A stretch of DNA of 64,000 nucleotides. Origin: an uncultured Thermoguttaceae bacterium. GTDB lineage: Bacteria; Planctomycetota; Planctomycetia; Pirellulales; Thermoguttaceae. Every line of letters starts with the position of its first letter. The first letter of the stretch is position 1. Below, piece by piece: positions 48,835 to 59,786 of the stretch. The DNA lies in the NCBI GenBank assembly GCA_938084835.1, contig CALKER010000007.1, positions 62,001-126,000 of the forward strand, given 5' to 3'. The position numbers and the translations under genes were made by a program. The notes beneath the pieces were generated by a model that searched no databases, was not told where the DNA came from, and saw only the letters and a program-made list of their open reading frames with translations.

Positions 48835-50199
48835 CTATCCTTCGTCTACACGGGTTTCCAGGTAGCGGGCCAGCTGATGGAAATCCGCCTCCGGTTGAAG
48901 GAGGCGTGCCTTGGCCCGAAGGGTTGCCATATCTACGAGAGTCTCGAAGGGTTTGTACACGAGCTGAAGCTGGCCCGTCACTGATACCATGACCCCGTCC
49001 AGCCCCTGCTCCACCAAGGCCCGATATGCTCCCACGCCAAGCTGGCTTCCCAGGCAAATGTCATAAGCTGTTGCCGGGTGACAGCGGATCTCATACCCAA
49101 ACTGCAGACCTGTGATCTTCAGGTCTTTGCCCATTTCCTGCTTGACGCGCTGGGCGACCAGTCGTCCCAGCCGAGGAGCAAAATTCAGCTGAGAAACGGG
49201 AAAGTGACCAAACGGATCCGGTTTGAGAGCCCGGAACTGATCTTCCGGAATACATTTTTGGATTTCGTCGGCGGGGAGGAATTCGGCCAGGCCTTCGGCA
49301 AGTACTATCACCCCGTAAGGTTTCCCCTCGTTAAAGCGGGTGCGTACCATGCGGACCACACGGTCCACAAGCTTATCCACGCGAAGGACCTTACGCATCA
49401 CCGGCTTGCCGGCACTATCAAGGACTGCCTGCCCAGTGTCGGGGGAAATTGCCTGTTCCTCAGTCCACCACTCGGGCGGGATATCCTCCAAGCCGATGGC
49501 CAGTTGCGCCTCTCCGGCGATGGCCGCCCCATACGTAAGCCAAGCAGCCTTTCGCCCCATCACCTGCACTACATACCAAGCGCGGGCGGCTTGAGCGTCG
49601 GCCAGCAAGTTTCGCACCTCCCGGGCCAACATTTCCACCGCCGTAAAATAGCCGAAGGTAAAATCAATGCCCTCGTAGTCGTTATCGATGGTTTTCGGCA
49701 GATGCACCACCCGGATTCGCGGACCAAGCTGCGGATTGCGATCCCGGAACAGCTTCAGTTTCGCAGCCGTGGTGAGCGTGTCATCGCCGCCAATCGAAAC
49801 GAGGGCATCAATTCCCACGGAGCGCAGAGCTTCGTACACGCGACGCAAGGGAGCGGTGGCCGCCTCATCTTTGAGATCGCTTTCTTTTTTCACATTCTTT
49901 CCCGGGTTCTCCCGCGATGTGCCGATCAAAATCCCCGTCTGTGTCCGCACGCCTTCCAGGTCCCTATGATGCAAACGAATAAAATCGCTTCCTTCTTGAA
50001 GTCCCTTGGCGGGATCATATTTGGCAAGATTTGCGTAACCATTGAGAAGGCCCAACACTTCGATCCCTGCGCGAGAAAAGCACATAGCGGCACTGGCAAT
50101 TACCGCGTTGGCCGCCGGCGCGGGACCTCCGGAAAACAAAATCGCCACACGGCGAAGATCCGTCTTCGGAACAACCGGACTGGAAAGTGGTGTTGCCAT
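48835..50199 (-). CDS. pfp: 6-phosphofructokinase, probably pyrophosphate-dependent
   Basis: A 454-aa protein from the ATG at 50199 (GGGAG 11 bp upstream; an ATG at 50217 is the alternative but lacks a site). The PFK fold is shown by LFSGGPAPAANAVI (21-34), SIGGDDTLT (135-143) and LPKTIDNDYEGID (167-179). The Asp-Asp in GGDD and the Lys in PKTIDND are the residues that distinguish PPi-using enzymes from ATP-using ones (GGDG and PGTIDND). It would phosphorylate fructose 6-phosphate reversibly with pyrophosphate in glycolysis. It is convergent or unrelated to its neighbours. Confidence 0.9.
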   Translation of the reverse strand: MATPLSSPVVPKTDLRRVAILFSGGPAPAANAVIASAAMCFSRAGIEVLGLLNGYANLAKYDPAKGLQEGSDFIRLHHRDLEGVRTQTGILIGTSRENPGKNVKKESDLKDEAATAPLRRVYEALRSVGIDALVSIGGDDTLTTAAKLKLFRDRNPQLGPRIRVVHLPKTIDNDYEGIDFTFGYFTAVEMLAREVRNLLADAQAARAWYVVQVMGRKAAWLTYGAAIAGEAQLAIGLEDIPPEWWTEEQAISPDTGQAVLDSAGKPVMRKVLRVDKLVDRVVRMVRTRFNEGKPYGVIVLAEGLAEFLPADEIQKCIPEDQFRALKPDPFGHFPVSQLNFAPRLGRLVAQRVKQEMGKDLKITGLQFGYEIRCHPATAYDICLGSQLGVGAYRALVEQGLDGVMVSVTGQLQLVYKPFETLVDMATLRAKARLLQPEADFHQLARYLETRVDEG

Positions 50200-50628
50200 T
50201 GCTTGGTTTTCTCCCATCTAAAAACCGAACCGCCTAACGTGAAAGCCGACTCCAAGATTGCCCTGTAACTTGGCTCCGATCACACACCCTTCCGTCAACA
50301 ACACGTCCAATGCGAACACCCCAAAACGGCAGGAATGCGAAGACGCAGGGGCTAACTTCACAAGTCGCCAATCGCTTGTAAACACCCCGGCGATAGGCAC
50401 TGGTTACCCAGGAAGGTCAACATCTAGCACATGCGACTGCCGTCTGTGCCTACGCTGAAGCAACCCCACGAGCTCTCGGGGCTAGCCCCAGGATATGCTT
50501 CCCGATTTGCCCCTCAAGATCGGCCGACGCCTACGACCCCCTTGCAGATGGGAAGTGCCTTCCGCCTTCGTTCCACCGCCCTTTGACGTGTAAACATCTG
50601 CCATGCAACAAGTAACCACTGTCAAAAA
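50200..50628 (-). other. 429-bp gap
   Basis: It lies between two minus-strand metabolic genes. No repeat, terminator or riboswitch was recognised. Confidence 0.35.
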
Positions 50629-51762
50629 TCATCCGATAGGACGCGTCACGGGGTAAGAACCTAATAGTTCAAGTCGTAAAGTCTTTTTTTTCAACTGGGC
50701 AAAAGCGTGTTCTACCGCGAGGTCGGACTCGTGTCCTTCCATCTCCACAAAGAACAAATAGGCCCCGCGAATCCCGGGCACGGGGAATGACTCAATCCAG
50801 GTGAGGTTAAGGTGGTTGCGTTTGAATATAATCATGGCGTCCGCAAGCGCGCCCGGGCGGTGCTCCACTTGGAACATCATTGCCGTCAAATCGTTGCCGG
50901 TCCGGGGTGCCGAGTGCATTCCGATCACGGCAAAACGCGTGGTATTGTTGGGATTATCCTCGATGCGTTCCGCGATTACATCCAGCTGATAATGAACACC
51001 TGCCTGAACGCTAGCGATGGCGGCTGATCCGGGCTTTTCACTGGCAAGTTGTGCCGCTGTGGATGTACTGGCTACTTCGATCGTCCTGACGCCGGGGAGG
51101 TGCTTGGCCAGCCAATTGCGGCACTGAGACAAGGCCTGAGGTCGGCTGTACACTTCGCGAATCTCCTCCCGTTTGCACCGCGCCAGAAGAGCGTGATGGA
51201 TCACAAGCTCGACTTGCCCGCAGATTCGAACCGGAAGCCGGGCGAACATCTCCAAGGTGTCCGCCACCCGACCATCGGTGGAATTTTCCAGGGGCACCAA
51301 CCCAAACTCCGCCTGCCCGCGGTTGACTTCTTCGAACACCGCCGCGATCGTCCCCACCGAGACAAGCTCGGCCGTCTGACCAAACTGGTGCATCGCCGCC
51401 AAATGGCTGTAGCTGTAGGCCGGCCCTAAATAAGCAACCCGCGTCGGTCGACATATATGCCGGCATCCAGCAGCCAATTCCTGAAAAATTGCCCGCACCG
51501 ATCTTATAGGTAACGATCCCTGAGCTTGGCCTACCAACCGCTCCAGCCATTCCCGTTGCGCCTCCCAGGTCCCGGGACCCGCAAACATCTGCGGATCCTG
51601 ATGATATAGCTCGAGGGCTAGCTGCGCTCGGCGTTCCAAGAGCCGAAGGATCTCCTCATCAACCCGAGCAAGCTCCTCGGCCGGCGAAGCCCGCAAACTG
51701 GGAGTGGGCACGGCTTTTGCAACCGACCGAACCTTGCCGCTTTGACGCCGTGATTGTCTCAT
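50629..51762 (-). CDS. pheA: Bifunctional chorismate mutase/prephenate dehydratase
   Basis: A 377-aa protein with ATG at 51762. The N-terminal chorismate mutase domain spans about 27-105 (LARVDEEILRLLERRAQLAL). The prephenate dehydratase domain spans about 107-282, with LVPLENSTDGRVADTL (155-170) and NNTTRF (272-277), whose second Thr is catalytic. An ACT regulatory domain is at 290-372 (HRPGALADAMIIFKRNHLNL and WIESFPVPG). It converts chorismate to phenylpyruvate in phenylalanine synthesis, with Phe feedback expected through the ACT domain; the binding-site motif reads ESFP rather than the usual ESRP. The basic N-terminal 20 residues are an extension. Confidence 0.95.
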   Translation of the reverse strand: MRQSRRQSGKVRSVAKAVPTPSLRASPAEELARVDEEILRLLERRAQLALELYHQDPQMFAGPGTWEAQREWLERLVGQAQGSLPIRSVRAIFQELAAGCRHICRPTRVAYLGPAYSYSHLAAMHQFGQTAELVSVGTIAAVFEEVNRGQAEFGLVPLENSTDGRVADTLEMFARLPVRICGQVELVIHHALLARCKREEIREVYSRPQALSQCRNWLAKHLPGVRTIEVASTSTAAQLASEKPGSAAIASVQAGVHYQLDVIAERIEDNPNNTTRFAVIGMHSAPRTGNDLTAMMFQVEHRPGALADAMIIFKRNHLNLTWIESFPVPGIRGAYLFFVEMEGHESDLAVEHAFAQLKKKTLRLELLGSYPVTRPIG

Positions 51763-53042
51763 GCCTTACGTTCCAATTGTTAAATGGCCTTCTGCATTGG
51801 CTCGCGAACCGCACCTCCCAAAGTTCCGCATCTCACCGAGCTGCCGGCTAATCGGTGAGGCGCCTTTGACAAGACCCTCAATCTCTTACTCACATCACAA
51901 AATGGGCAAAATACACAAAATAAGAAGCCTACAAACAACCCTTGAAAGTCGACACATTTTCCCCTGCGAGTGGGGTTCCCCACGCGTAAACCCACCTACA
52001 AATTTACCGGAAAATTCTTCCAACTGCCATAACATCCCTCTGCCGCAAAATAAGCGGAGCCTCCTTTGTGAGACATTTGTGGCAAGCGACCGCGGCATCA
52101 TCCGTCGGCAAAAGATCCTTGAAAGGGAAACTCCCCTCCTTCCCTAGCCAGCAACCAGGGGGGGAAATTCTCCGGGAAGAGATCCGCGGAGAAACATCAG
52201 CAGGGAAACATCATTAACAACGCCTCGAATGCCGAGGGCACAGCCCAGAATTAAGCTTTTGAGGTGAACTTCCACCAATTGCCGACGGTTGGCGAGCTCA
52301 ATCGGTGTCCCCAAAAAACACGCTAAAAACACTTATGGTTTCATGGATGGAGCGCGACTGGCTCGAGCCGTCCAAAACTCCCACTAAAATCGGATATCCT
52401 TGGCCTTTTTTCCGGCGTTTTTTTAGGGCCCACGAGCGGAGCCCCACTCCTTCGCAAAGGGACGCTTCCGTACGCTTGTACAGGATCAGTCAAAAGGATG
52501 TCAGTCCCAATACTCGGCCAAAACCGATTTCAAAGAGAGCCGACGGCCATGAGCGCAATCTGGGGGTTACGGTTTCCCCCTGGTCCGCCGCATGTCCATT
52601 CGATAATTGGCGGGGAATTCCAAAGTCCCCTTAGGACCTCTTACGAGCACGAGGGGGCGAGGCGGGACACTATGTCGGATGGGATGCCACTCGGCCAAAT
52701 CTCTCGTCTGTGAAACCTGGGCGCCGAGTGCACTACCCGATCGACTCTGTCGGTAAAGCCTACGTTTTTGGTGCCTTCCGCAAACGGAGGCGTCGCCGGC
52801 AAAGTTTTATTCCACTTTTCCTAACCGTCTTGTTGGCCGAGTTTCCCCAAATGGCCGATCAATCCTATTAGCAGTGGTTGAGATTCACGGAGCCGTCGAA
52901 ATTCTGCCCATCATTCCCGGTTCACCGGGGGCACCACTGATACGTAGGGGACATCCGTGATCACGTGCAGTTAATGGCCGGTGGAGTCCAGCCTGGGGAA
53001 GCCAGTTAATTGGGACCTCGCTAAGGCGGGAAGGAGACCGCA
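51763..53042. other. 1.3-kb gene-free gap
   Basis: It lies between divergent genes. Frames here are short and without domains. A short direct repeat GGGAAACATCA-like lies at 52190-52212. No array-like pattern was convincing. Confidence 0.4.
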
Positions 53043-55949
53043 ATGCGTTCCGAGGGCAAAGAGCTGCTTCTGGCCGGCTTTTTTTCTTTCCTTACGGCAG
53101 TTTTAATTGGGGTTTTTTGGGCAGGTGGAGAGCTGTCGACCCCGGAATTTCGCTCCACCTGGCGATTCGATCCTCGCCCGGAGAGCATGAGTCCCCCCTC
53201 TCGTTCTAATGCGTCTACGGGAAACCAGCTTCAAGAGCTGGGGCAGTCGTTCGGACCGTTTAGATCACCGACCGCAGGTGGAGGGGCCATTTCAGGCCCA
53301 AGCACGTGGTCGCAGACCGACTTCAATTGGTCCAGCCCCTGGGCCTTTCAACCGGGTATTCCCCGGATCGGAATCCCCCCAACCGCAGCGGACAGAGGCC
53401 TTCCTCCAAAGCTGTTGGAAAGGCCAGTGATCCAACCGTACGCCTCAAGCCCGGTCGAGGATAGGGTACCGCCCCCCACACAAGTGGAGGCTCCAGCCTT
53501 CGGACTGCAGGCCGAGCCGGTTGAGGTGGCCTGGCCCGACCCTCCAGATGTCCTTTCCCCAGGCTTGGCGGGCGCGCCCCAAAACGGTTCCTGGGCATTT
53601 GCGCCGAAAGCTAACGGCCCCGAAATCGCCTTGGATCCAGGCGACGGTAATCCCCAGGTGACGGGTGACCCAGACTCCTTGGGGTTCCAAATAAATGACC
53701 AAACGGCGGCCGAGGACCCGCCAGGAGGTTGGCGCTTAGGTCAAAGCGATCTGGGTCAACAAGTTGCGGGAGACGGCAACAACCTGACCCCCAGTGTGGG
53801 GGAAGCCCATTCAGGCACGCAGGGTGACTTACCGAGAGAGTCCGAAACGGGAAAGTCCGAAAATGAAGTGGGTGAGCACTCGGCAGCTTCTCGGGAGTCG
53901 GCATCCTCGGGCCAACCGGCCAACGGTTCGCGCGGGCACCTCCCCGCCTGCCGATGTGGATGTATCCCACGCTACCGACGCATTTGTGTCCCACGACCGG
54001 GCTGGGTGCCACCTGTAAGGCTTTTGTTCTACATTCGTCAGCTCCTTCACTGCCCCCACGCTACCCCGTTGGCCGAGGGACTCTCCCAACGCATCGAGCA
54101 ATTGGCCGACGCATATGAGCTGCTTCACTACGAGCTCTTCGACGCCGCCGGCGTTAGTGTTTCCCGCTTTCAGGTGGAAAACATCCCGGAGGTTTCCCAG
54201 TCCCGCGCAGACAGTCTGAAGCTCGATAAAGACCCAGGTAACGACATTCGCGTTGTCCAAGAGACCATTGAAGCCGGCGAGTTCCGGCCCCGCGCCCGGC
54301 TTGCCACAATCCCCAAGCCTCCCTCCGGCGTTGGGGGGGGTTCCGCCCGCGATCAGGCCGCCGAGGCGATTGCCCGTTTAGAACGGATGCGTGAGGAGCT
54401 CCTCCAAGCGGCGGAGGGAACACCCGACCCTCACGAGGCCACAGCCCTACGCCGGGCGGCCCACGCCGTCTCGCGACGTTTACCCATCTGGCGCGACATC
54501 GCCGCTGGCCGACCTTATGCTTCCGAGTTGCTTGAAGCCATCGAACGCTATGAGCAAAGCAATCTACCCCGTGACGCGGCTCACCTAGCCTACCTCGTCC
54601 GGACCCGCGCAAGCTCCGTGGGCGAAGACGACACGCAACATCAGTTAGAAGATTTTTATCGCAACAGTAACTTGCGATGGGAAGTTAGCGAAAACTTGCT
54701 GAACCGGTGGCTCAAGCCGCAACCTGTACGGGCCTTCCGAATTCGCGATTACATCTTGGGGCGCCCGGTCTTGGGCGACAGTCAGACCGTCGCTCAAGTG
54801 AGTTTCGCCATGATTCCGGATCCACACCGGCTTCGATGCCGGCTGGTCGTTACCGGGCAGATCACGAGTAACACGCAATCCTTAGCCGGGCCTGCCACCT
54901 TTTTCGACCGAGTTTATGGGCACTTCACCGGCTGGAAGGAAATCGAGCTTACGGAGAACGGCCTCAAGATGACGCCCCCGATCGTCCGAGCTCATCAACG
55001 GGTCGAACTTCGGGGACTGAGAACCGACTTCGACGGAATTCCGCTCCTTGGGCTGCTAGCTCAAGATATTGCGCTTTCGCAACGGGAGCGGTCAATGCCC
55101 GAGGCCCAGGCCGAGGCCCGCCAGAAACTGATCGCCCGAATTACCCAGCAATTCGAAGCCGAAGCTGGTACCCGCTTAGCCAAGCTTCAGGAGCTTGTGG
55201 AGCGGCGCCTCCTCCAGCCGGCCCATCGGCTCGGGCTTGAGCCCCGGTTGATACAGGCGTCCACCCAACCCGATCGGCTAATTGCCCGCTGGCGTCTGGC
55301 TGCCTCCGACCAACTGGGAGCCCACACACCACGACCGCGAATCCCCGAGGGTGTGGTGGCAAGCTTTCAGATTCATCAGTCGGCCGTCAACAATGTGCTT
55401 GCTCGCCTATCTCTGGCTGGTCGCATGCTAACCCCCACTGAACTTCAGGCGGAAATGGCTGAGCTCCTCGACGCACCCGAGCTTGCCGACGACCCGTCGC
55501 CCAGAGAGGATGTCCTCATCGGATTTGCCTCCGTGGACCCCGTGCTCGTCCACTTCCAAGATGGCCGAGTGACAATTGTCCTGAACATCGCTCGGCTGGA
55601 GAAAAAACCCCATGTGTGGGAAAACTTCCAGGTTCGTGCAAGTTACCGGCCTGAAAATGTCGACGGACAGACCGTCTTCGTCCGCGATGGCGTCGTGAGC
55701 CTTTCCGGCGACAGTATTTCCCTCAAGGATCAATTGGCTCTCCGGGGAATCTTCAGCAAGAGGTTTTCAAAAGAACGGACTTGGCCGGTGCTCCCGAAGC
55801 TCTTCCGCGAAAATCCCGATTTTGCCGATTTGCGACTGTGTCATTTGATCGTGGAGGACGGCTGGCTGAGCTGGGCGGTTAATACTTCCGGGAGCGGCGC
55901 GCCGCCGTCGCCGCGAAACTTCTCGCCACGGGTTGCCTCAACTCCCTAA
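53043..55949 (+). CDS. Large exported or membrane-anchored protein of unknown function
   Basis: A 968-aa protein with ATG 8 bp after AAGGAGA. An N-terminal hydrophobic helix (8-27: LLLAGFFSFLTAVLIGVFWA) is a membrane anchor or signal. Residues 35-300 are Pro/Ser/Gly-rich and low complexity. A Cys cluster (HLPACRCGCIPRYRRICVP) at about 302-320 is followed by a helical region (340-530) and a C-terminal alpha/beta region (530-950) containing WEVSENLLNRWLKPQPVRAF, and later LVHFQDGRVTIVLNIARLEK. I do not recognise the domains. Its size, anchor and Pro-rich N-terminal linker suggest an envelope protein peculiar to planctomycetes. It has no same-strand operon partners. Confidence 0.82.
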   Translation: MRSEGKELLLAGFFSFLTAVLIGVFWAGGELSTPEFRSTWRFDPRPESMSPPSRSNASTGNQLQELGQSFGPFRSPTAGGGAISGPSTWSQTDFNWSSPWAFQPGIPRIGIPPTAADRGLPPKLLERPVIQPYASSPVEDRVPPPTQVEAPAFGLQAEPVEVAWPDPPDVLSPGLAGAPQNGSWAFAPKANGPEIALDPGDGNPQVTGDPDSLGFQINDQTAAEDPPGGWRLGQSDLGQQVAGDGNNLTPSVGEAHSGTQGDLPRESETGKSENEVGEHSAASRESASSGQPANGSRGHLPACRCGCIPRYRRICVPRPGWVPPVRLLFYIRQLLHCPHATPLAEGLSQRIEQLADAYELLHYELFDAAGVSVSRFQVENIPEVSQSRADSLKLDKDPGNDIRVVQETIEAGEFRPRARLATIPKPPSGVGGGSARDQAAEAIARLERMREELLQAAEGTPDPHEATALRRAAHAVSRRLPIWRDIAAGRPYASELLEAIERYEQSNLPRDAAHLAYLVRTRASSVGEDDTQHQLEDFYRNSNLRWEVSENLLNRWLKPQPVRAFRIRDYILGRPVLGDSQTVAQVSFAMIPDPHRLRCRLVVTGQITSNTQSLAGPATFFDRVYGHFTGWKEIELTENGLKMTPPIVRAHQRVELRGLRTDFDGIPLLGLLAQDIALSQRERSMPEAQAEARQKLIARITQQFEAEAGTRLAKLQELVERRLLQPAHRLGLEPRLIQASTQPDRLIARWRLAASDQLGAHTPRPRIPEGVVASFQIHQSAVNNVLARLSLAGRMLTPTELQAEMAELLDAPELADDPSPREDVLIGFASVDPVLVHFQDGRVTIVLNIARLEKKPHVWENFQVRASYRPENVDGQTVFVRDGVVSLSGDSISLKDQLALRGIFSKRFSKERTWPVLPKLFRENPDFADLRLCHLIVEDGWLSWAVNTSGSGAPPSPRNFSPRVASTP

Positions 55950-57364
55950 GGAAGCCACCTGGCCAGCAAACAAGTTCACGATCACCCTTAGGAACAGCTC
56001 CCCTTTCACCCCATTTCTTTTTTTAGCTCCTTTGTGCGGGGAATATCGGGGCCACTGAGCGGGCCTGCCGAACATCACCGCGATTCGCTCACAGGCATCC
56101 AAATCCTGCCGACGGGATTAAGCCGCTGAGCAACCGGGGGGCTTTCGTTTGCCGCGATTCGACAGGTTTGAGACGATAACAAGTCTTAACGACGGCTTGT
56201 CTTTTAAACCACGTAACGGTGATTAGGGAATTGTTTTTCCAGCAAAGACCCGGCACTTCACGATGAGAAGGTCGCTCTATACCGAAGTCGCCCTATTTTT
56301 CTAGAACTTTTTCTAGAACTAAATCGGTCGGTCTTTTACCAAAATTGCCAAAAGTCATGCCGATAAGTGCCCGTTTTGCCCCTGAAAGACCGAGCGGAAG
56401 TGTTAAAGCCAAGCCTTACAATCGGCGTAAATTATATGATAACTTAGGGTCCCTGACGGGAAAATTATGCTGAACTTGCGCGAGCCAGGAACTCGTGATC
56501 CCTGTACCTCCTACTTAGGAGGCTGGGTTGCGCATTTTTCGGGCCGGCGGAGAACTCACACCTGGTAGCTGATCCTGGCCGGAATCGTCTCACCACCCAT
56601 TAAAATCTCTACTTATGCAATTTTGCCGCGCAGTACTTAAACATTTAACAGGCCACCGGCCACCCATCAGCTCATGACATGGCGGGTTGTCAAAACCGTG
56701 GTGGACCAGCGATAATTTAGGATCTTCGGGTATCGGCCCTGGCGGGTAAGAAACTTCATCATGCGAAAAATTGAAGGCTCAACGGTTAGCCGGCCCTAGT
56801 TTTGCGCAACCGGCGACCGATTCAGGAACATCACCAAGTTTGCAAACGAAGTCGCGCTTTGGGACGCCAGCAAGCGCGACATTAAACACCAAATCGTGCG
56901 GTTTTTGACAGCTGCGTGATGGTTGACAAGACTGCGGCGTTTTGGGTAGTCAAGATCGATTACAGGGGGCGGGAATTCCGCACCCAATCAGTTTGTCCCC
57001 CAGTCTGGCAGTGGGTAAAAGAATGGGATCAAGCCTACAGTCCTAGCGGGCGGATGAGAACCCCAGCAGTCGTACACGGGCACAGTCCCAAAACACTGCC
57101 GGCAAAGACGTCAGCAACACGATGCTTGTGCGGCGCTGGGGGTTTTGCAGGCGAGAGACGCCATTTAAACGAACCTACAAGCGTCTACAACCGCAATTAA
57201 TGAAGCGAAAGTGAAGCCAACGAAAACACTTTCGCGAACCTGCCGAAGACGTAGTCGGCACCAAACCTGTTAGTTGAAATGATCGGTCCGGCAGCAAAGT
57301 CTCCCGGATTTCTTCTGCTGCCGTCCACAGTCCAAGACCGGCCTAGAAGGACGAGGAATGCACC
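55950..57364. other. 1.4-kb gene-free gap upstream of rpsR
   Basis: No tRNA, rRNA or gene was recognised. A short tandem repeat TTTTTCTAGAACT occurs twice near 56296-56321, and CCGCGATTCG occurs at about 56080 and 56151. Confidence 0.4.
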
Positions 57365-57652
57365 ATGGCAAAGTCGAGTGCACTGGAACAGATTCGTTTA
57401 AGTCGGAAACGGGCACGGCTTCGGGCTCGCGCTCGCAAGAAAGACCCGCTCTTTCGTGGAGGGACAAGGCCTCGGCCCATTTACATCGATTACAAAGATG
57501 TTGACTTTTTAAAGCGATTCATTAATCGGCAATTTAAAATCATTGGTCGGCGGAAAACGGGCTGTCATGCCGTGACGCAACATGCGATCGCGCGGGCAAT
57601 TAAGCGGGCACGAATCATGGCGCTCTTACCCTTCGTGCCAGAATATGCCTGA
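57365..57652 (+). CDS. rpsR: 30S ribosomal protein S18
   Basis: A 95-aa protein with ATG 8 bp after GAGG. The S18 core is clear: [40 protein letters not shown] and [13 protein letters not shown], ending in the typical LPF. The very basic N-terminal extension (about 30 residues, rich in Arg) is longer than in Escherichia coli S18. It binds 16S rRNA next to S6 in the small subunit platform. In many bacteria rpsR sits with rpsF, ssb and rplI; here none of them is adjacent. Confidence 0.96.
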   Translation: MAKSSALEQIRLSRKRARLRARARKKDPLFRGGTRPRPIYIDYKDVDFLKRFINRQFKIIGRRKTGCHAVTQHAIARAIKRARIMALLPFVPEYA

Positions 57653-58130
57653 CGGCTAGTCGGCTCACCACTAGTTCTGTAGCGTTGGCCCCGGGTGGAG
57701 GAATTCCATAACAACCCGCTTCGAAGCAGTGGGAGAAAATCAGGGCTCTTGGCCCCGCCGCCTTCCGCTAATGGCCGTGAAGCGGAGTCGATTTGGAGAC
57801 ACAAAGGTCCCTACGAGGCGCCCTCAGCCGGGTGCGAGCTTCCTGGGCCTTGCTGTATACGACACTTTGAGCCTGGGAGAAGGTGTTATCTCTCACATTT
57901 TCCGCCAGGGTGCGTGCACGACAGCTCCCGCCCAAACCTTTGACGACCCACCACCGGCCACAGGGTTCGTCCATGCGCACGCTAACTTGGTGCGCTCGGG
58001 ATTGGCGAAATCGCGATCCAGCGGTTCGTCGGCGCGCAGGATAGCTTCCGAATGGCCGCGGTTAGTTTGACAACACCTAGGGCGATGGAGCCGTTGTACA
58101 CGAACTTCTCGTAAGGAAGGACCGGCGCGA
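57653..58130 (+). other. 478-bp gap with weak periodic similarity
   Basis: No gene. Segments near 57962 and 58021 share GGTTCGTC, GCGCA and AGCTT-like blocks (about 19 of 28 positions) at 59 bp, another possible echo of the 60-bp-class repeats. Confidence 0.35.
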
Positions 58131-58418
58131 ATGAACATTTGGCGCGAACCCCAGTGGACGCCTAAGCCGGAGTATCCCCTTACTCCTCAGGAGGATTTTG
58201 AGGAGGCAGATTTTCCCGAGGAAGAACCGGATGATTCATCTACCATCCGTTGCCGAAATTGTGCTCGGGAGATTTATGAGGACGCCTTTCAGTGTCCCTA
58301 CTGCGGGGAATATGTCGAATGGGACACAAATCCATGGTCTGGCCGGCCCGCATGGTGGGTGGTCCTGGCCTTTCTTGGGATCGCTGCGCTGGTTGCTGCC
58401 TTGATTTTGGGAATCTAA
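58131..58418 (+). CDS. Zinc-ribbon membrane protein
   Basis: A 95-aa protein with AAGGA 10 bp before the ATG. An acidic N-terminal half leads to a zinc ribbon with CRNC (41-44) and CPYC (55-58), then a single transmembrane helix (about 75-94: WVVLAFLGIAALVAALILG) at the very C terminus. This tail-anchored zinc-ribbon layout is common and usually of unknown function; it may bind nucleic acid or protein at the membrane. The stop codon overlaps a hairpin that may terminate transcription. Confidence 0.85.
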   Translation: MNIWREPQWTPKPEYPLTPQEDFEEADFPEEEPDDSSTIRCRNCAREIYEDAFQCPYCGEYVEWDTNPWSGRPAWWVVLAFLGIAALVAALILGI

Positions 58419-58442
58419 AAAACACCGGTCGAAGCGTTTTTT
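58416..58442 (+). terminator. Possible intrinsic terminator after zinc-ribbon gene
   Basis: AAAAAAC and GTTTTTT form a 7-bp stem around an ACCGGT-containing loop, ending in a T-run. The stem is AT-rich, so the call is weak. Confidence 0.35.
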
Positions 58443-59147
58443 GCAGGCCGTCGTTTTTAGGCAAAGTACCACCCCAGTCCGGCGATGTCCGGACGAAACA
58501 TCTTCAAAAAAGCTTTTCGGGCACCGGTCCCCATCGACCGCCGCAGCCGGCCCTCCCTATAGCGAGGAACATGTGGCTTGGGTATATAGGCCCGCTTTTC
58601 TCTGGGGTGACCTCCTCCGTTTTGGCCGCTCTTGCCCAACCTCCTGACGGTAGGCAGAACAGTCCCAAACTCATCAAGGTATCCCCATCTCGGAAGGAGA
58701 ATCCTCCCAAAACGAGTAAACCAAAAATCCCCCACCGGCCCCGCGGGCGATTTTGGCTACCTTTACCGCCTAACCTCCCCGAAACATTACCTCGCATCAT
58801 GCTATCTTTTCCGTGAGGGGTTTTGGGGCCGAAAAGTAACGAAATTTTGGTCCGGTCACCCCAAGACTTGCCCGCCCCAACACAAACGAGTCGCACGCGT
58901 ATAGGGGGCTTCAACGCGTGACCATGCTTGGGCAAGTCCGCCAAAGATGTGGGAAAGTTCTGTTATTGGGGCAAGGGGCCGAAGAGGTCTACGGGCGGCT
59001 TTTTCCGTTTCTGAATAGGGACAATTTTTAGGCTAAAGTGAGGGCTGCTGCCTTAAGTGGTGCGAACGTCCTCTTACCGATTGATGACCGGGTAGCTCGT
59101 CAAACGACCGTACATGAATCCCAAGTACTATGTGAGCGAAATCGGCC
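58419..59147. other. 729-bp gap
   Basis: No accepted gene; frames on both strands at 58504-58944 lack domains. Two ACGCGT palindromes flank a short segment at about 58895-58918. Confidence 0.4.
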
Positions 59148-59786
59148 ATGAAGCCTTGCAGTGAGACGCGAAACTGGATCTTTGGGGGAGCGGAGCTATC
59201 CAAAATCGCCTCGACCATAGCCCCGCATTCGCCCGGAGTATTCCAGGGAACCTCCAAAATCCGCTTTTTTTGTCCCCTTGAACCTCCGGAGATATTCGAA
59301 CGCGTGCTTGCTGGACTGAACTGGCAGGAAGGCATTCACTCCCCGCCCTCAAGGGATAAACGTCAAGCGTTTCGTCACGCCTGTTTCTTACCGGCACTGC
59401 TGGTCACCTGTATTGACGCTAAGCATGTGGATACAGACTTCATCGCTTTTCCCGGCCAATGTCGCAACCTGTCGCGAAATGGCGCCTCGCTTCTGGTGTC
59501 CAAATTTCTGGTACCGCCCTCCCCCGAAGGCTGCAGGAGACATGATCAATCGCAAACGCTTTTAATTAATTTGGAGCAGGTCCTTAGCCTCGGTTTGCCC
59601 TGCACGCTCGGTGTGAAAGGCGAAGGAGGAAGACCGCTGTGGCTAACCAGCGAAGTGGTTCGTAAAAGAGTGTTGGGGGCAAAGATTGTCGAGCTGGGCC
59701 TCAAATTCCGTTCGAAGCTGGAAGATCCGGCGTTCCTGCTAACCTCCCGGGAAGATAATCCCCTAATTAAATCCGACCCAAACTGA
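59148..59786 (+). CDS. PilZ-domain protein (probable c-di-GMP receptor)
   Basis: Up to 212 aa from the ATG at 59148; the ribosome binding site is poor, and internal starts nearer residue 50 are possible. The PilZ signature is visible: RQAFR at 72-76 (RxxxR) and NLSRNG at 107-112 ([D/N]xSxxG), followed by a beta-rich stretch ending in VVRKRVLGAKIVELGLKF, the usual end of the domain. These residues bind cyclic di-GMP. The N-terminal 65 residues are unassigned. About 700 bp downstream on the same strand is a diguanylate cyclase gene, a natural source of the ligand. Confidence 0.65.
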   Translation: MKPCSETRNWIFGGAELSKIASTIAPHSPGVFQGTSKIRFFCPLEPPEIFERVLAGLNWQEGIHSPPSRDKRQAFRHACFLPALLVTCIDAKHVDTDFIAFPGQCRNLSRNGASLLVSKFLVPPSPEGCRRHDQSQTLLINLEQVLSLGLPCTLGVKGEGGRPLWLTSEVVRKRVLGAKIVELGLKFRSKLEDPAFLLTSREDNPLIKSDPN

